Assembly: GCA_035530275.1 (NCBI GenBank)
Contig: DATKVC010000002.1
Location: 1-64,000 of the forward strand
DNA: 64,000 nt
Reading direction: 5' to 3'
Source of the DNA: CAIJMU01 sp035530275
GTDB taxonomy: Bacteria > Spirochaetota > Spirochaetia > Treponematales > Rectinemataceae
Shown: in pieces, positions 42,618 through 51,214 of the stretch
How positions within the stretch are numbered: the first letter of the stretch is position 1
Layout of the letters: every line of letters starts with the position of its first letter
Translations under genes and position numbers: made by a program
Notes under the pieces: model-generated
Databases searched by the model: none
What the model was told of the DNA's origin: nothing
The model's input: the letters and a program-made list of their open reading frames with translations, nothing else

Positions 42618-42653
42618 GGCCGCCCGATCCAAAAGATCGGGCGGCCTTTTTTT
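42618..42653 (+). terminator. Intrinsic terminator of the porin-like gene
   Basis: GGCCGCCCGATC (42618-42629) and GATCGGGCGGCC (42635-42646) form a perfect 12-bp stem with a 5-base loop, followed by seven T residues. Textbook Rho-independent terminator. Confidence 0.95.
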
Positions 42654-42924
42654 GAGCTCCCAAGGGACAGACCCCAGCTCTTACGGCGGCTAGGATCTTC
42701 AAGAGGAGTTATTCAGCATTGGAAGGTCATTGGGCGCAACAAATCTTTACCTGCCGGCAGGTCGGGGATAAGGCTCTCAAGGCTGCCTATGCCGAAGGCG
42801 CTCCCTTTGGGTACTTCGATGAAGAACAGGCTCGGGTGGCCGCGGAGGCTCGAGGTCAAGTGGCGAGCGTGACGGCTCCAAAATCATCTGGAACAACCGC
42901 GCCCCTCTGGCGGTACGCCGGAGT
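42654..42924. other. Non-coding or decayed stretch
   Basis: No gene I can support. A plus-strand frame (42719-43009) contains a protein-like stretch (AAYAEGAPFGYFDEEQARVA) but has no plausible ribosome-binding site and no recognised family. It runs into the decayed toxin-antitoxin remnant on the other strand. Probably degenerate sequence. Confidence 0.4.
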
Positions 42925-43266
42925 TCAGAGGCTGCGCAGGAATTCCTGGAATTGTCTGAGGTCGGCTATCGCGCGAGGATGGGCCTGTCGCAGTTTCTTG
43001 AGGAGATAATCGATGCGGTCCCAGTCGTATTCAAGTTCGTAGTACTAGCGACGAAAATGGCGGAATTTGAGGAGTTCGAGAAGGGCAGGGTAGTTTGCCT
43101 CCGAAACGGCCGGCGTACGGACGCCTTCGTTTGGCGTTCGATGATGCCGATGAGTTCAGCCATTTCTTTCATGGATCAGTCTCCCCGAACGGCGGATGTG
43201 ATCGGCGTTCTCGGGCAAAATGCGTTCCAGCTCGACGATGTCGAAGATGTCGGAAATTTCAGAAGG
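42925..43266 (-). pseudogene. Decayed MNT nucleotidyltransferase/HepT-like toxin-antitoxin module
   Basis: Read on the minus strand. Bases ~43266-43156 encode EISDIFDIVELERILPENAD and then HIRRSGRLIHE, like the C-terminus of MNT-type nucleotidyltransferase antitoxins, without a start. Bases ~43127-42925 encode VSEANYPALLELLKFRHFRR, an in-frame TAG (43045-43047), then YYELEYDWDRIDYLLKKL, like the C-terminal half of HepT-family HEPN toxins (the R-x-x-x-H motif reads RHFRR*Y here). The N-terminal halves, frames and continuity are lost. A remnant of a once intact MNT-HepT pair. Confidence 0.5.
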
Positions 43267-43327
43267 AGGGATTGCCGGGCAAGGCTAGGGGTCTAAGCCA
43301 GTAGCCTTGAAAATACAATCATAGCGA

Positions 43328-43356
43328 TTGAAATTACAAGGCAAAATGGCTATCGT
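43328..43356 (+). promoter_or_regulatory. Candidate promoter placed for leaderless transcription
   Basis: TTGAAA (43328-43333), a 17-bp spacer and TATCGT (43351-43356). The ATG of the ATPase gene (43363) begins seven bases after the -10, where transcription itself should start. There is no Shine-Dalgarno at a usable distance. Moderate match to consensus only. Confidence 0.4.
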
Positions 43357-43362
43357 AAAGGC

Positions 43363-44496
43363 ATGATCGAACGTGCGGATGAAAGGAAGAGGCTTCTCGC
43401 TTCCATCAAGAGCAATCAGGTCACCGCTATCCTCGGTGCGCGACAGACGGGCAAGTCGACCTTGGCGAAAGCACTTGGGGCGGAACACTTCTTCGATCTC
43501 GAAAATCCACGGGATCTCGTTCGTCTGGAGCAGGCACAATTGACGCTAGAAGGCCTCGATGGCCTGGTGGTCATAGACGAGATACAGCGAAAGCCCGAAC
43601 TCTTTCCCCTTCTTCGCTTCCTGTGCGACGAAAGGCCTGGGCGGAGGTTTGTGATTCTGGGCAGCGCGAGCAGGGACCTGATCAGGCAGAGTTCCGAAAC
43701 CCTTGCGGGTCGCATCGCCTATCTCGAGCTCCGGGGCTTCGGCATCGACGAGGTCTGTCGCGGCGCCGAGGATATGCGAAAGCTCTGGTTGCGGGGGGGC
43801 TTCCCTCGGTCCTGGCTCGCCGAAGACGACGCGACCAGCTTCGCGTGGCGCGAGCAGTTCATCCAGACTTTTCTCGAACGCGATATTCCGCAATTGGGCA
43901 TCCGCGTGCCCGCGGCGACCATGTTCCGTTTCTGGACCATGCTGTCGCACTATCATGGCCAACTTCTCAATTATAAGGAACTTTCCCGGTCCTTCGGTGT
44001 ATCGGATACCGCCGTCAGGCATTACCTCGAAATCCTCGAGGGCACCTTCATGATACGACTTCTCAAGCCCTGGCACGAAAACATCGGCAAAAGGCTCGTA
44101 AAGGCGCCGAAGCTTTACCTGCGCGATAGCGGTCTATTCCATGCCCTCCAGGGCATCAGGGATGCCGCGTCGCTCGCCTCCAACCCGAAACTTGGAGCCT
44201 CGTGGGAGGGTTTCGTGCTCGAGGAGCTAATCGGAAAGACGCGCCTCAGGCCCGAGGCTTTTTCTTTTTACCGAACCCAGGCAGGGGCGGAGGCCGATCT
44301 GATCTGGGCAGATGGGACGAAGCGCTTCGGTGTGGAGGTGAAATACGCGGACGCGCCGAGAATCACTCCATCGATGCGCATTGCGATCGAGGACTGCAAT
44401 TTGGACATGCTTTATGTGTTGTATCCGGGAACAGTCGAATACTCCCTGGCCGGGAATATTCTGGTTATACCCGCCTTCGAAATGCGGAAGATATAA
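43363..44496 (+). CDS. AAA_14/DUF4143 ATPase
   Basis: 377 residues. N-terminal P-loop domain: Walker A GARQTGKST (residues ~24-32) and Walker B LDGLVVIDEIQ, with the FDLENPRDLVRLE segment typical of AAA_14. Then a ~190-residue region with LRGGFPRSWLAEDD and the DUF4143 domain (FSFYRTQAGAEADLIWADGT, FGVEVKYAD), whose restriction-endonuclease-like E...D...E-x-K pattern is visible. These proteins are widespread in accessory regions and often vary between strains. Function is not established. It stands alone beside a decayed toxin-antitoxin module. Confidence 0.85.
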   Translation: MIERADERKRLLASIKSNQVTAILGARQTGKSTLAKALGAEHFFDLENPRDLVRLEQAQLTLEGLDGLVVIDEIQRKPELFPLLRFLCDERPGRRFVILGSASRDLIRQSSETLAGRIAYLELRGFGIDEVCRGAEDMRKLWLRGGFPRSWLAEDDATSFAWREQFIQTFLERDIPQLGIRVPAATMFRFWTMLSHYHGQLLNYKELSRSFGVSDTAVRHYLEILEGTFMIRLLKPWHENIGKRLVKAPKLYLRDSGLFHALQGIRDAASLASNPKLGASWEGFVLEELIGKTRLRPEAFSFYRTQAGAEADLIWADGTKRFGVEVKYADAPRITPSMRIAIEDCNLDMLYVLYPGTVEYSLAGNILVIPAFEMRKI

Positions 44497-44639
44497 TCTG
44501 CGCAAATTTGCGCAATCTGCGGCTTTATCTCTCCCTGGAAGAAATGTTCACGGTCTTGCCATGAGCTCGCGCGCCTTCGGCATTCCGTTGCCTTCTGGAC
44601 GAATTTCTCATCCGAGTGTACTGTTGATTCTCAGCTAAA

Positions 44640-44664
44640 GGGCGCTCTAATGGCGCCCCTTTTC
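44640..44664 (+). terminator. Terminator between the ATPase gene and galE
   Basis: GGGCGC (44640-44645) and GCGCCC (44653-44658) form a stem with a 7-base loop, followed by C and four T residues. It lies just upstream of the galE ribosome-binding site (AGGAG), so it may also attenuate galE. The rest of 44497-44639 shows nothing I can name. Confidence 0.6.
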
Positions 44665-44678
44665 ATGCAGGAGCTTTC

Positions 44679-45659
44679 ATGAAGATTCTCATCGTCGGGG
44701 GGGCCGGCTATATCGGCAGCCATGTCGCCCGCGAATTTCTCGACCAGGGACATTCGGTCACGGTCTACGACAATCTATCGACCGGCACCAGGGACAATCT
44801 TTTCCCCGAAGAGCGTTTCGTCGAGGGAGATATCCTCGACGCAAAGCGCCTCGAAGAGACGGCTCGCCAGGGCTTTGACGCGGTGATGCATCTCGCGGCG
44901 GCCAAGGCCGCGGGCGAGTCGATGCTCAACCCGATGAAGTACTCCACGCAGAACCTTTCGGGCACGGTCAACATCATCAACGCGGCCGTCGAGGCGGGCA
45001 TAAAGAAGATGGTGTTTTCCTCTTCGGCCGCAGTCTACGGCGAGCCGAAGTACCTTCCCGTCGACGAGAAGCACCCCACCGATCCGGAGAACTATTACGG
45101 ATTCACCAAGCTCGAGATCGAGCGAATTCTAGGGTGGTACGACAAGCTGAAGGGGCTTCGCTTCGCCGCCCTGCGCTACTTCAACGCCGCGGGCTACGAT
45201 CCGGCGGGTCGCATCAAGGGCCTCGAGAAGAATCCCGCCAACTTGCTCCCCGTGGTGATGGAGGTGGCGGCGGGCATGCGCGCCGAAATCCAGGTCTTCG
45301 GCGAGGACTACGAGACGAAGGACGGCACGGGCGTTCGCGACTATGTCCATGTAAGCGACCTCGCGCGCGGCCACCTCGCGGCCCTCGAGTGGATCGGTCG
45401 CAATGACAAGAGCCTCGTCGTCAATCTCGGGTCGGAGGAGGGCATCTCGGTCAAGGAGATGCTCGAATCGGCGAGACGGATAACGGGCAGACCCATTTCG
45501 GCGAAGATCGTCGGGCGCAGGCCCGGCGATCCGGCTAAGCTCGTCGCCTCCTCGTCGCTGGCCCACGAGCTTCTCGGCTGGAGCGCGATGCATTCGGATG
45601 TCGACAGCCTCGTGAGGACGACCTGGGAAGCCTATCGTTCCCACGCCGACAAGGCTTGA
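44679..45659 (+). CDS. galE: UDP-glucose 4-epimerase
   Basis: 326 residues, family length. It interconverts UDP-glucose and UDP-galactose in the cytoplasm, supplying galactose for surface glycans. NAD-binding GGAGYIGSH lies at residues 7-15, the catalytic Ser region is VFSSSAAVYGEP, and the Tyr-x-x-x-Lys motif is in NYYGFTKLE. FNAAGYDPAGRIK and GTGVRDYVHVSDLARGH are typical of GalE. The M20 peptidase gene follows after 49 bases. No glycan gene cluster is adjacent, so it is probably a housekeeping copy. Confidence 0.94.
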   Translation: MKILIVGGAGYIGSHVAREFLDQGHSVTVYDNLSTGTRDNLFPEERFVEGDILDAKRLEETARQGFDAVMHLAAAKAAGESMLNPMKYSTQNLSGTVNIINAAVEAGIKKMVFSSSAAVYGEPKYLPVDEKHPTDPENYYGFTKLEIERILGWYDKLKGLRFAALRYFNAAGYDPAGRIKGLEKNPANLLPVVMEVAAGMRAEIQVFGEDYETKDGTGVRDYVHVSDLARGHLAALEWIGRNDKSLVVNLGSEEGISVKEMLESARRITGRPISAKIVGRRPGDPAKLVASSSLAHELLGWSAMHSDVDSLVRTTWEAYRSHADKA

Positions 45660-45708
45660 GCGGAAGCGAGACTCCCGGACGACCGGAAAAAAGAAAGAAG
45701 GAGTTACC

Positions 45709-46950
45709 ATGACCGACAAGGAACGGGCCTTCGCCGCCATCGACGCGAGCGAAATGGCCATCGTGGAGCTGGAGACCTTGCTCTCGGCGATTCCCGCCTT
45801 CGCGCCCGAATCGGGCGGGGTGGGCGAGCTCCAAAAGGTGGAGGCCCTCGAGAAGTGGCTGCGCGCCCACGGAATCGACAGGCTCGAGCGCTTCGATTCG
45901 CCGGACTCGCGCGTGCCCTCGGGCAAGCGGCCCAATCTCGTGGCTACGATTCCCGGCAAGAAGGACGATAGCCGTCTTTGGATCATGGCCCATACCGACG
46001 TCGTGCCCGAGGGCGAGCGCGCTATGTGGAAGTCTGATCCCTTCAAGGTGGTTTATGAAAACGGGCGCCTCGTCGGCCGCGGCGTCGAGGACGATCAGCA
46101 GGGCCTCGTTGGCTCGGTCTTCGCCGCCCTGGCTCTGTTGAAGAACGGCATCGCACCCCAACACACGGTCAAGCTCCTCTTCGTGGCGGACGAGGAGGTC
46201 GGCTCGGTGCATGGCATCCAGTTCCTCCTCGACACGCATCCCGAGCTCTTCCGCTCCGACGATCTCTTCCTCGTGCCCGATGGCGGTTCGCCCGACGGCT
46301 CGGAAATCGAGGTTGCGGAGAAGAACATCTGCTGGCTCAAGATCATCACGAAGGGCAAGCAAACCCATGCCGCGATGCCCGATAGCGGCAACAACGCCTT
46401 TCTCGCCGCCTGCGACCTCGCGCTGCGCATTCATGATCTCGAGAACAAGGTGTTCACGGCCCGCGACTCGCTCTTCACCCCGGATCGCTCGACGGTCAAC
46501 CCGACCAAGAAGGAAGCCAACGTCCCCAACGTCAACACGATACCTGGCGATGATGTCTTCTATGTTGATATGCGCATCCTGCCGCAGTATCCCGTCGACA
46601 AGGCCCTCACCGAGATTTCGCGGCTGATGCGCGAAGTCGAGGCGATCCACGGCGTATCGATGATGTACGAGGTGGTGCAGCGAAACGAGTCAAAAGCCAC
46701 GGCCGCCGACGCCTTTGTCGTGAAGGCTCTCGCCAAGGCGGTCAAGGAAGTCTACGGCGTGGCTGCCAAGCCCATCGGCATAGGCGGAGGCACGGTGGCC
46801 GCCTACCTGCGCAAGGCGGGCTACGACGCGGTAGTCTGGGGCCGGATGGACGACAGCGCCCACCAGCCCAACGAATACGCCCTCATGAAGAACATCCTCG
46901 GCGATGCCAAGGTCTTCGCGACGATGATGCTGCGCGACGGGTCCGATTGA
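45709..46950 (+). CDS. M20-family metallopeptidase
   Basis: 413 residues, AAGAAGGAG upstream of the ATG. Zn-site motifs of the M20 family: MAHTDVVPEGE (His, Asp), GRGVEDDQQG (bridging Asp), LFVADEEVGSVHG (general-base Glu and ligand Glu), and a late His in DSAHQPNE. The central dimerisation domain includes GKQTHAAMPDSGNNA. It hydrolyses a small peptide or N-acyl amino acid. It resembles cytosolic ArgE/DapE/CPG2-type enzymes but the substrate is not fixed by the sequence. Confidence 0.88.
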   Translation: MTDKERAFAAIDASEMAIVELETLLSAIPAFAPESGGVGELQKVEALEKWLRAHGIDRLERFDSPDSRVPSGKRPNLVATIPGKKDDSRLWIMAHTDVVPEGERAMWKSDPFKVVYENGRLVGRGVEDDQQGLVGSVFAALALLKNGIAPQHTVKLLFVADEEVGSVHGIQFLLDTHPELFRSDDLFLVPDGGSPDGSEIEVAEKNICWLKIITKGKQTHAAMPDSGNNAFLAACDLALRIHDLENKVFTARDSLFTPDRSTVNPTKKEANVPNVNTIPGDDVFYVDMRILPQYPVDKALTEISRLMREVEAIHGVSMMYEVVQRNESKATAADAFVVKALAKAVKEVYGVAAKPIGIGGGTVAAYLRKAGYDAVVWGRMDDSAHQPNEYALMKNILGDAKVFATMMLRDGSD

Positions 46951-46999
46951 GGGAATTGGGATAATCGAGGTCGACGGGCCCCTGAGGTGGCGGAGCCCC

Positions 47000-47929
47000 T
47001 CAGGGGATGGCCAGTTTGTCCCGGGGCACGACGACGATGACGTGGCCCTGGGCGAGGAGCGCCCTGTCGGCGGGATCGGAGAGGATGCGCGCCGCGTCGG
47101 CGGGGCTGATGAGGATGTCGGAGCGGTCGACGCCGAAGAGCCCGGTCGCGCGGATGAGGAGGGGTTCGTCTCCGACTCGAGATTCGTCGTCTGCCGACCG
47201 CTTCGTCACGTAACCGACAGGTCCGCTTTCGACGAGGATCCTGGGGTCGACGACCCATCGATCCATCACAATACCCATGTTGTCGTCGAAGATGCGGGGG
47301 AAGAGGCTGCGATGCACCGTGCCGACGACACCGCGCTCCCCGTGCACGGGAAGGGCCTTGTCGGCGTAGATGACGATGCCCGTGTAGGCCTTCGACGCCG
47401 TCCAATCCAGCGGCGGGGGTATCGCGTCCACTTGCTTCCAGGTCACGAATAGGGCCGCGGCGGCCGAGAGCGGCAATTCCCACTTCGAACGGAAAGTTAG
47501 GAGGTCCCGCGACATCGCGCCGCTTATCGGCGTGAGGCTTTGGGCGAGGCCGAGCAATTTTTCGACGGAGACTTTCCCCGATGTGACCTGCTCCCCGAGT
47601 CTCCCCTCCGAATCGAGGGGGAGGGCGAATAGCGGCTCCTTGGCGAGGCCGGGGAGATCCCGCGCCACCATGCGTTCGGCCGTCAGCCGGCCTTCGGGGA
47701 GGGCGAGTCCCGCCTTCTTGAAATCGAGACTTATGTCGATGACGAGGACTCTCCGTCCCCAATCTATGTCCGAGGTTACGCGATAGGGCGAGGTTGCGTC
47801 AGGCGATTGGGTGGAAGTCTGGCCGTCTTGGGCGGCATTAGGGACCGGCGGCAGGGTCGAGCCCCCTTCTTCGCTCCATCCCCCGACGAGGGCGAGGGTG
47901 AGAAGGAAGAGAAGCGGCGCTTTCCTCAT
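47000..47929 (-). CDS. Exported protein of unknown function
   Basis: 309 residues; ATG 47929 overlaps the upstream stop (ATGA). Signal peptide MRKAPLLFLLTLALVGGWSE. The rest is a soluble alpha/beta protein, with segments VLVIDISLDFKKAGLALPEG, TGIVIYADKALPVHGERG and RSDILISPADAARILSDPAD. I do not recognise the family. It is the last gene of a tightly coupled three-gene operon with a TPR lipoprotein and a lytic transglycosylase, so it probably acts in the periplasm on or near peptidoglycan; that is inference only. Confidence 0.7.
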   Translation of the reverse strand: MRKAPLLFLLTLALVGGWSEEGGSTLPPVPNAAQDGQTSTQSPDATSPYRVTSDIDWGRRVLVIDISLDFKKAGLALPEGRLTAERMVARDLPGLAKEPLFALPLDSEGRLGEQVTSGKVSVEKLLGLAQSLTPISGAMSRDLLTFRSKWELPLSAAAALFVTWKQVDAIPPPLDWTASKAYTGIVIYADKALPVHGERGVVGTVHRSLFPRIFDDNMGIVMDRWVVDPRILVESGPVGYVTKRSADDESRVGDEPLLIRATGLFGVDRSDILISPADAARILSDPADRALLAQGHVIVVVPRDKLAIP

Positions 47930-49533
47930 GGTTGTGTTATCGGCACGGAAAGACTCATGCCTTCGCGCAAGACGCTCGCGAGTTCGAGTCCGTTGCGCTC
48001 GGCGAGGGTTTCGGGTCGGACACCGAAGCGCAAAGCGAGGCTCCAGAGACTGTCGCCCTTGGCAACGGAATAGCTGCCGGTGAAGGGAGGAGCGTCGTCG
48101 ACGGGGACGGGTGGGGGAGGAGGCGTCCCGTCCTTGAGCACGGGGATGACGAGGACCTGGCCGATCTTGATGCGGGAAGGTTGAAGCCCGGGATTGGCGT
48201 CGACGATGAGCTGGACCGGCGCTCCGTAGGCTCGCGAGATGGCCGAGACGGAATCGCCCGAACGGACCGTATGGAGGGTATAGCGAAGGAGTTTTTTCGC
48301 CGGGTCGTCGAGGGCCGCGATGATGGGGGCGGCCGCTCCGTCGGGCACCTTGAGTCGGTATCCCTTCCAGGGCGGCGTGACCGCATATTTCAGTTCGGCA
48401 TTGGCTGTCCTGAGCCTTTCGACCGAAACGCCGGAGGCCACGGCGAGAAGGCCCAAATCGACCGATCGGTCCGGCTCGACGGTTTCCCATTCCACGGGTG
48501 GATCCCAGGAAAGCTCCATGCCGAAGCGGGCCGGATGGCGGAGGATGGAGGCGACGGCGAGGAATTTTGGCACGTAGGCCGAGGTCTCCTTCGAAAGGAG
48601 GCCGGCCTTGCGCAGCGCGAAAAAGTCTCGGGTTCCTCCGGCCGCCACCGCTCGCGAAATCGCGCCAAGCCCCATGTTGTAGGCCGCGATGGCGAGGTTC
48701 CAATCGCCGAGGGTGGAGTAGTTGTCGGCGAGCTTGCGCAGGGCGGCGTCCGTGGCCTTCATGAAGTCACGGCGTTCGTCGACCCAGTCGTCGATGCGGA
48801 TGCCGTAGCCGCCCACGGAGTTGCGCATGAACTGCCACATCCCGACGGCTCCGCTTCTCGACACCGCGTTGGCCGTGAATTCGGATTCTATGATCGGAAG
48901 CCAGGCGAGCTCCTCGGGGAGGCCGTAGGCGTAGATCTTCTGCATTATGATGGACATCCAGGGCCGACCGCGCTCGACCATCGCCGAAAGCCACTTCCTG
49001 CCGCCCTCGCTGAGATAGCCCGCGCGATAGGCTTCGAAGGTCGGCTCGCCCCAGGGGATGGTAATGTCGTAGTCGCCCGGCTTGACGGAGGGAGGAGCCG
49101 CCGATGCCGGGATGGCGGGCGCCTGGGCGGGCTGGGGCACGGGCTCTGGGCTTGTCGTCGCCTGCGCAGAGCTTACGACGAGGGCCGCCGGTAGGGCGGG
49201 GGCTTCGGGCGCCGTCGTCGATTCAGCCGCGGGCGGAGGAGCCGAGGGAAGGGAGGGAGCCGGAGTCGGAACTGGAGCGGGCTCGGGAATCGAGGCTGAC
49301 TCGGGCTGGAACCCGGGAGGCGGCACATGCCGCCATCTCGTGTCGGGCAGAATTCCAGAAGTCGGTTGGGCGGGAAGGAGGGCCGAGACTTCGGTTGTGA
49401 GAGGAGCCGAAGGCGCTGTCGCTGCCCCGGTCGCCTCGATCGGGCCGGGGCCGGGGATCGCGCCCGTGGCGCCAAGGAGGATCGAGGTTTGCAGGAAGAC
49501 GGCGAAGGCCGTGCCGCGCCTCGCCGAAATCAC
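47926..49533 (-). CDS. MltD-like lytic transglycosylase with LysM domains
   Basis: 535 residues from GTG 49533, overlapping the upstream stop (GTGA); GGGGAGAAG is upstream. N-terminal signal-like helix (GTAFAVFLQTSILLGATGA). A ~140-residue Pro/Ala-rich spacer leads to a soluble-lytic-transglycosylase domain (~190-350) with the catalytic Glu in PIIESEFTANAVSRSGAVGM and NLAIAAYNMGLG. Two LysM domains follow, one near TVRSGDSVSAISRAYGAPVQ and one near YSVAKGDSLWSLALRFGVRP. It cleaves murein glycan strands to 1,6-anhydro products and binds peptidoglycan. Confidence 0.9.
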   Translation of the reverse strand: MISARRGTAFAVFLQTSILLGATGAIPGPGPIEATGAATAPSAPLTTEVSALLPAQPTSGILPDTRWRHVPPPGFQPESASIPEPAPVPTPAPSLPSAPPPAAESTTAPEAPALPAALVVSSAQATTSPEPVPQPAQAPAIPASAAPPSVKPGDYDITIPWGEPTFEAYRAGYLSEGGRKWLSAMVERGRPWMSIIMQKIYAYGLPEELAWLPIIESEFTANAVSRSGAVGMWQFMRNSVGGYGIRIDDWVDERRDFMKATDAALRKLADNYSTLGDWNLAIAAYNMGLGAISRAVAAGGTRDFFALRKAGLLSKETSAYVPKFLAVASILRHPARFGMELSWDPPVEWETVEPDRSVDLGLLAVASGVSVERLRTANAELKYAVTPPWKGYRLKVPDGAAAPIIAALDDPAKKLLRYTLHTVRSGDSVSAISRAYGAPVQLIVDANPGLQPSRIKIGQVLVIPVLKDGTPPPPPVPVDDAPPFTGSYSVAKGDSLWSLALRFGVRPETLAERNGLELASVLREGMSLSVPITQP

Positions 49534-50588
49534 TGCATCTTCTCCCCGAAGTAGATGCCCGCCCACTCCCATCGTCCGTGGATTTCCGGGTCGGCGGGGA
49601 AGTTGATCTTGCGGAAGTAGAGGTACCAGGTGCCGATGCGGTCGGACCATCCCCAGGTCTTGAGATAGGCCTCGCGGTTATTGGAGGAAGGATCGAGGGC
49701 GTCGGCGTGGCTGACCCTGCCGCCCGTCATCAGGGGGGCGAAGTCGAAGAGCACCTGGGAGTTCGCGTCGCCCTCATCCTGGTGCCAGGACATCGCAAAG
49801 AAATTGACCTTAGCGCGGAGGTTCATGAGCTTGACGGGGCTGCTCGTGTCGAGGGCGTTCTCGATCTTGGCGACGAGGACGTTGAGGTCCTCGTAGGCCC
49901 AATCCTTGGGGCTGTTGTAGAAATCGACGATGTTGCGCGCATAGGAGAAGGCATCGGGATATCCCGGTATCTGCGAGGAATAGAGGGGAAGGAAGCGGGC
50001 GTAGGTTTCTATGGCCTTGGACCAGTCGCCGACCTTCTCGTATTCCTTTCCGAGGAGGAAGAGCATGCGCCCCATGTCGACCTGATCCTGGAACCTAGTA
50101 ATCAGCGTGGTGAAGAAGGCGATTCGCCGCTCGGGCGAGCTGACGGTGCTGATGAGGCGGAGAAGGCTCTGATAGTGGATCGATTTTCCGTCGACATCGA
50201 GGTCGGGATAATCCTTGACGACGCGTTCGTAATAGAGCGACGCGATCGGTTCCGCCCCTTCGCTGTCGTAGCACCAGGCCGCGGTGAAGATGTACCAGGC
50301 GTCATAGGGATCGCCCGGTCTTCGGTCTGCGATGTCGGTGAGGAAGGTCGCCAGCCGCCCGAACTGTTTCTGCCGCAGCAAAATGGAGGAAATCTCGCGG
50401 ACCGCCGCGAATCGCTCGAGCGAAGACGAGGAGCGCGAATCCAGCATGCCCATGAGGACGCCGAGTTCGCGTTTGTCCTCCGGGCTCCCGACGAGCCAGA
50501 GAGAACGCGAACCGTTGCAGGAAGCGAGGATTGCAAGGAGCGACAGGAGCGGAAGCACCGCTCCGCGGCGGCGGAGGAAGGCAGTCAT
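49530..50588 (-). CDS. TPR-like lipoprotein
   Basis: 352 residues from ATG 50588 (MTAFLRRRGAVLPLLSLLAI). The lipobox is LAILASC, so the mature protein is a lipoprotein. Helical repeats of TPR character follow (KEYEKVGDWSKAIETYARFL). The C-terminus (WSDRIGTWYLYFRKINFPAD, GRWEWAGIYFGEKM) is different and unassigned. First gene of the leftward operon with the lytic transglycosylase, and divergent from the gene at 50663 across 74 bases. Probably part of an envelope complex. Confidence 0.75.
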   Translation of the reverse strand: MTAFLRRRGAVLPLLSLLAILASCNGSRSLWLVGSPEDKRELGVLMGMLDSRSSSSLERFAAVREISSILLRQKQFGRLATFLTDIADRRPGDPYDAWYIFTAAWCYDSEGAEPIASLYYERVVKDYPDLDVDGKSIHYQSLLRLISTVSSPERRIAFFTTLITRFQDQVDMGRMLFLLGKEYEKVGDWSKAIETYARFLPLYSSQIPGYPDAFSYARNIVDFYNSPKDWAYEDLNVLVAKIENALDTSSPVKLMNLRAKVNFFAMSWHQDEGDANSQVLFDFAPLMTGGRVSHADALDPSSNNREAYLKTWGWSDRIGTWYLYFRKINFPADPEIHGRWEWAGIYFGEKMQ

Positions 50589-50662
50589 GGGCGCGTTCCG
50601 AACGCTAGCACGGCGCGCCAAGTGTTGGCAAGATCGATGCCTTCGACTACTATTCATCGACG

Positions 50663-51214
50663 ATGGCTTCATCACGCGACCTCAAGGACGACGCGCTGTT
50701 TCTCGGCGCGACCCTGGCGCTCCTCGTAGGCATCGGCCTGCTCCTCGAGACGACCGGGACTCTGCGCCTGCCCGAATGGGGACTTCCCGTCCTCGTTCTC
50801 GCCGCAGCGGGCATTTCGCTGTGGCTTTGCGTCGTGCGCGGCCGGTCCGCGGTATTTCTCGGCACCGGCGTCGCCCTCGCCCTTTCCGGGTTCGTGCTTC
50901 TCGCGACTGCCCTCGGACAGGGCATAGCGCACACCTGGCCCCTCATCATGGCGAGCATCGGGGTCGGGCTCTTCTCCTACGGTGCGCGACGCTATCGGGG
51001 AATGAGAATTTCCTTCGCCGTGCCATCCCTCGTCATCGTGTGCCTCGGCCTTTTCTTCGCTCTTTTCTCTTTCCATGTCGTGACCGTCAGCCTCGCCGTC
51101 TTCGTGTCGATTTGGTGGCCCGTTCTCTTCATCATCGGCGGAATTTTCATGTTTCTCGCCTGGAGCCTCCGTTCGAGGAGGGAGCGCGCGAAAAGGCGGC
51201 TTGACGAATCATGA
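50663..51214 (+). CDS. Multi-pass membrane protein, LiaI/LiaF-like transmembrane region
   Basis: 183 residues with six hydrophobic helices packed tightly (DALFLGATLALLVGIGLLLE, LPVLVLAAAGISLWLCVV, TWPLIMASIGVGLFSYGA, WWPVLFIIGGIFMFLAWSL). The W-P-[VL]-[IL]-x-x-x-G motif occurs twice, as in the LiaI/LiaF-like and DUF5668 TM units. The C-terminal tail is basic. In other bacteria such proteins take part in envelope-stress sensing. The stop overlaps the start of the TPR lipoprotein gene (ATGA). Confidence 0.72.
   Translation: MASSRDLKDDALFLGATLALLVGIGLLLETTGTLRLPEWGLPVLVLAAAGISLWLCVVRGRSAVFLGTGVALALSGFVLLATALGQGIAHTWPLIMASIGVGLFSYGARRYRGMRISFAVPSLVIVCLGLFFALFSFHVVTVSLAVFVSIWWPVLFIIGGIFMFLAWSLRSRRERAKRRLDES

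Noticed and set aside
42719..43009. 97-codon plus-strand frame after the porin terminator
   Set aside because: No credible start or family, and part of it lies opposite the decayed HepT-like sequence.
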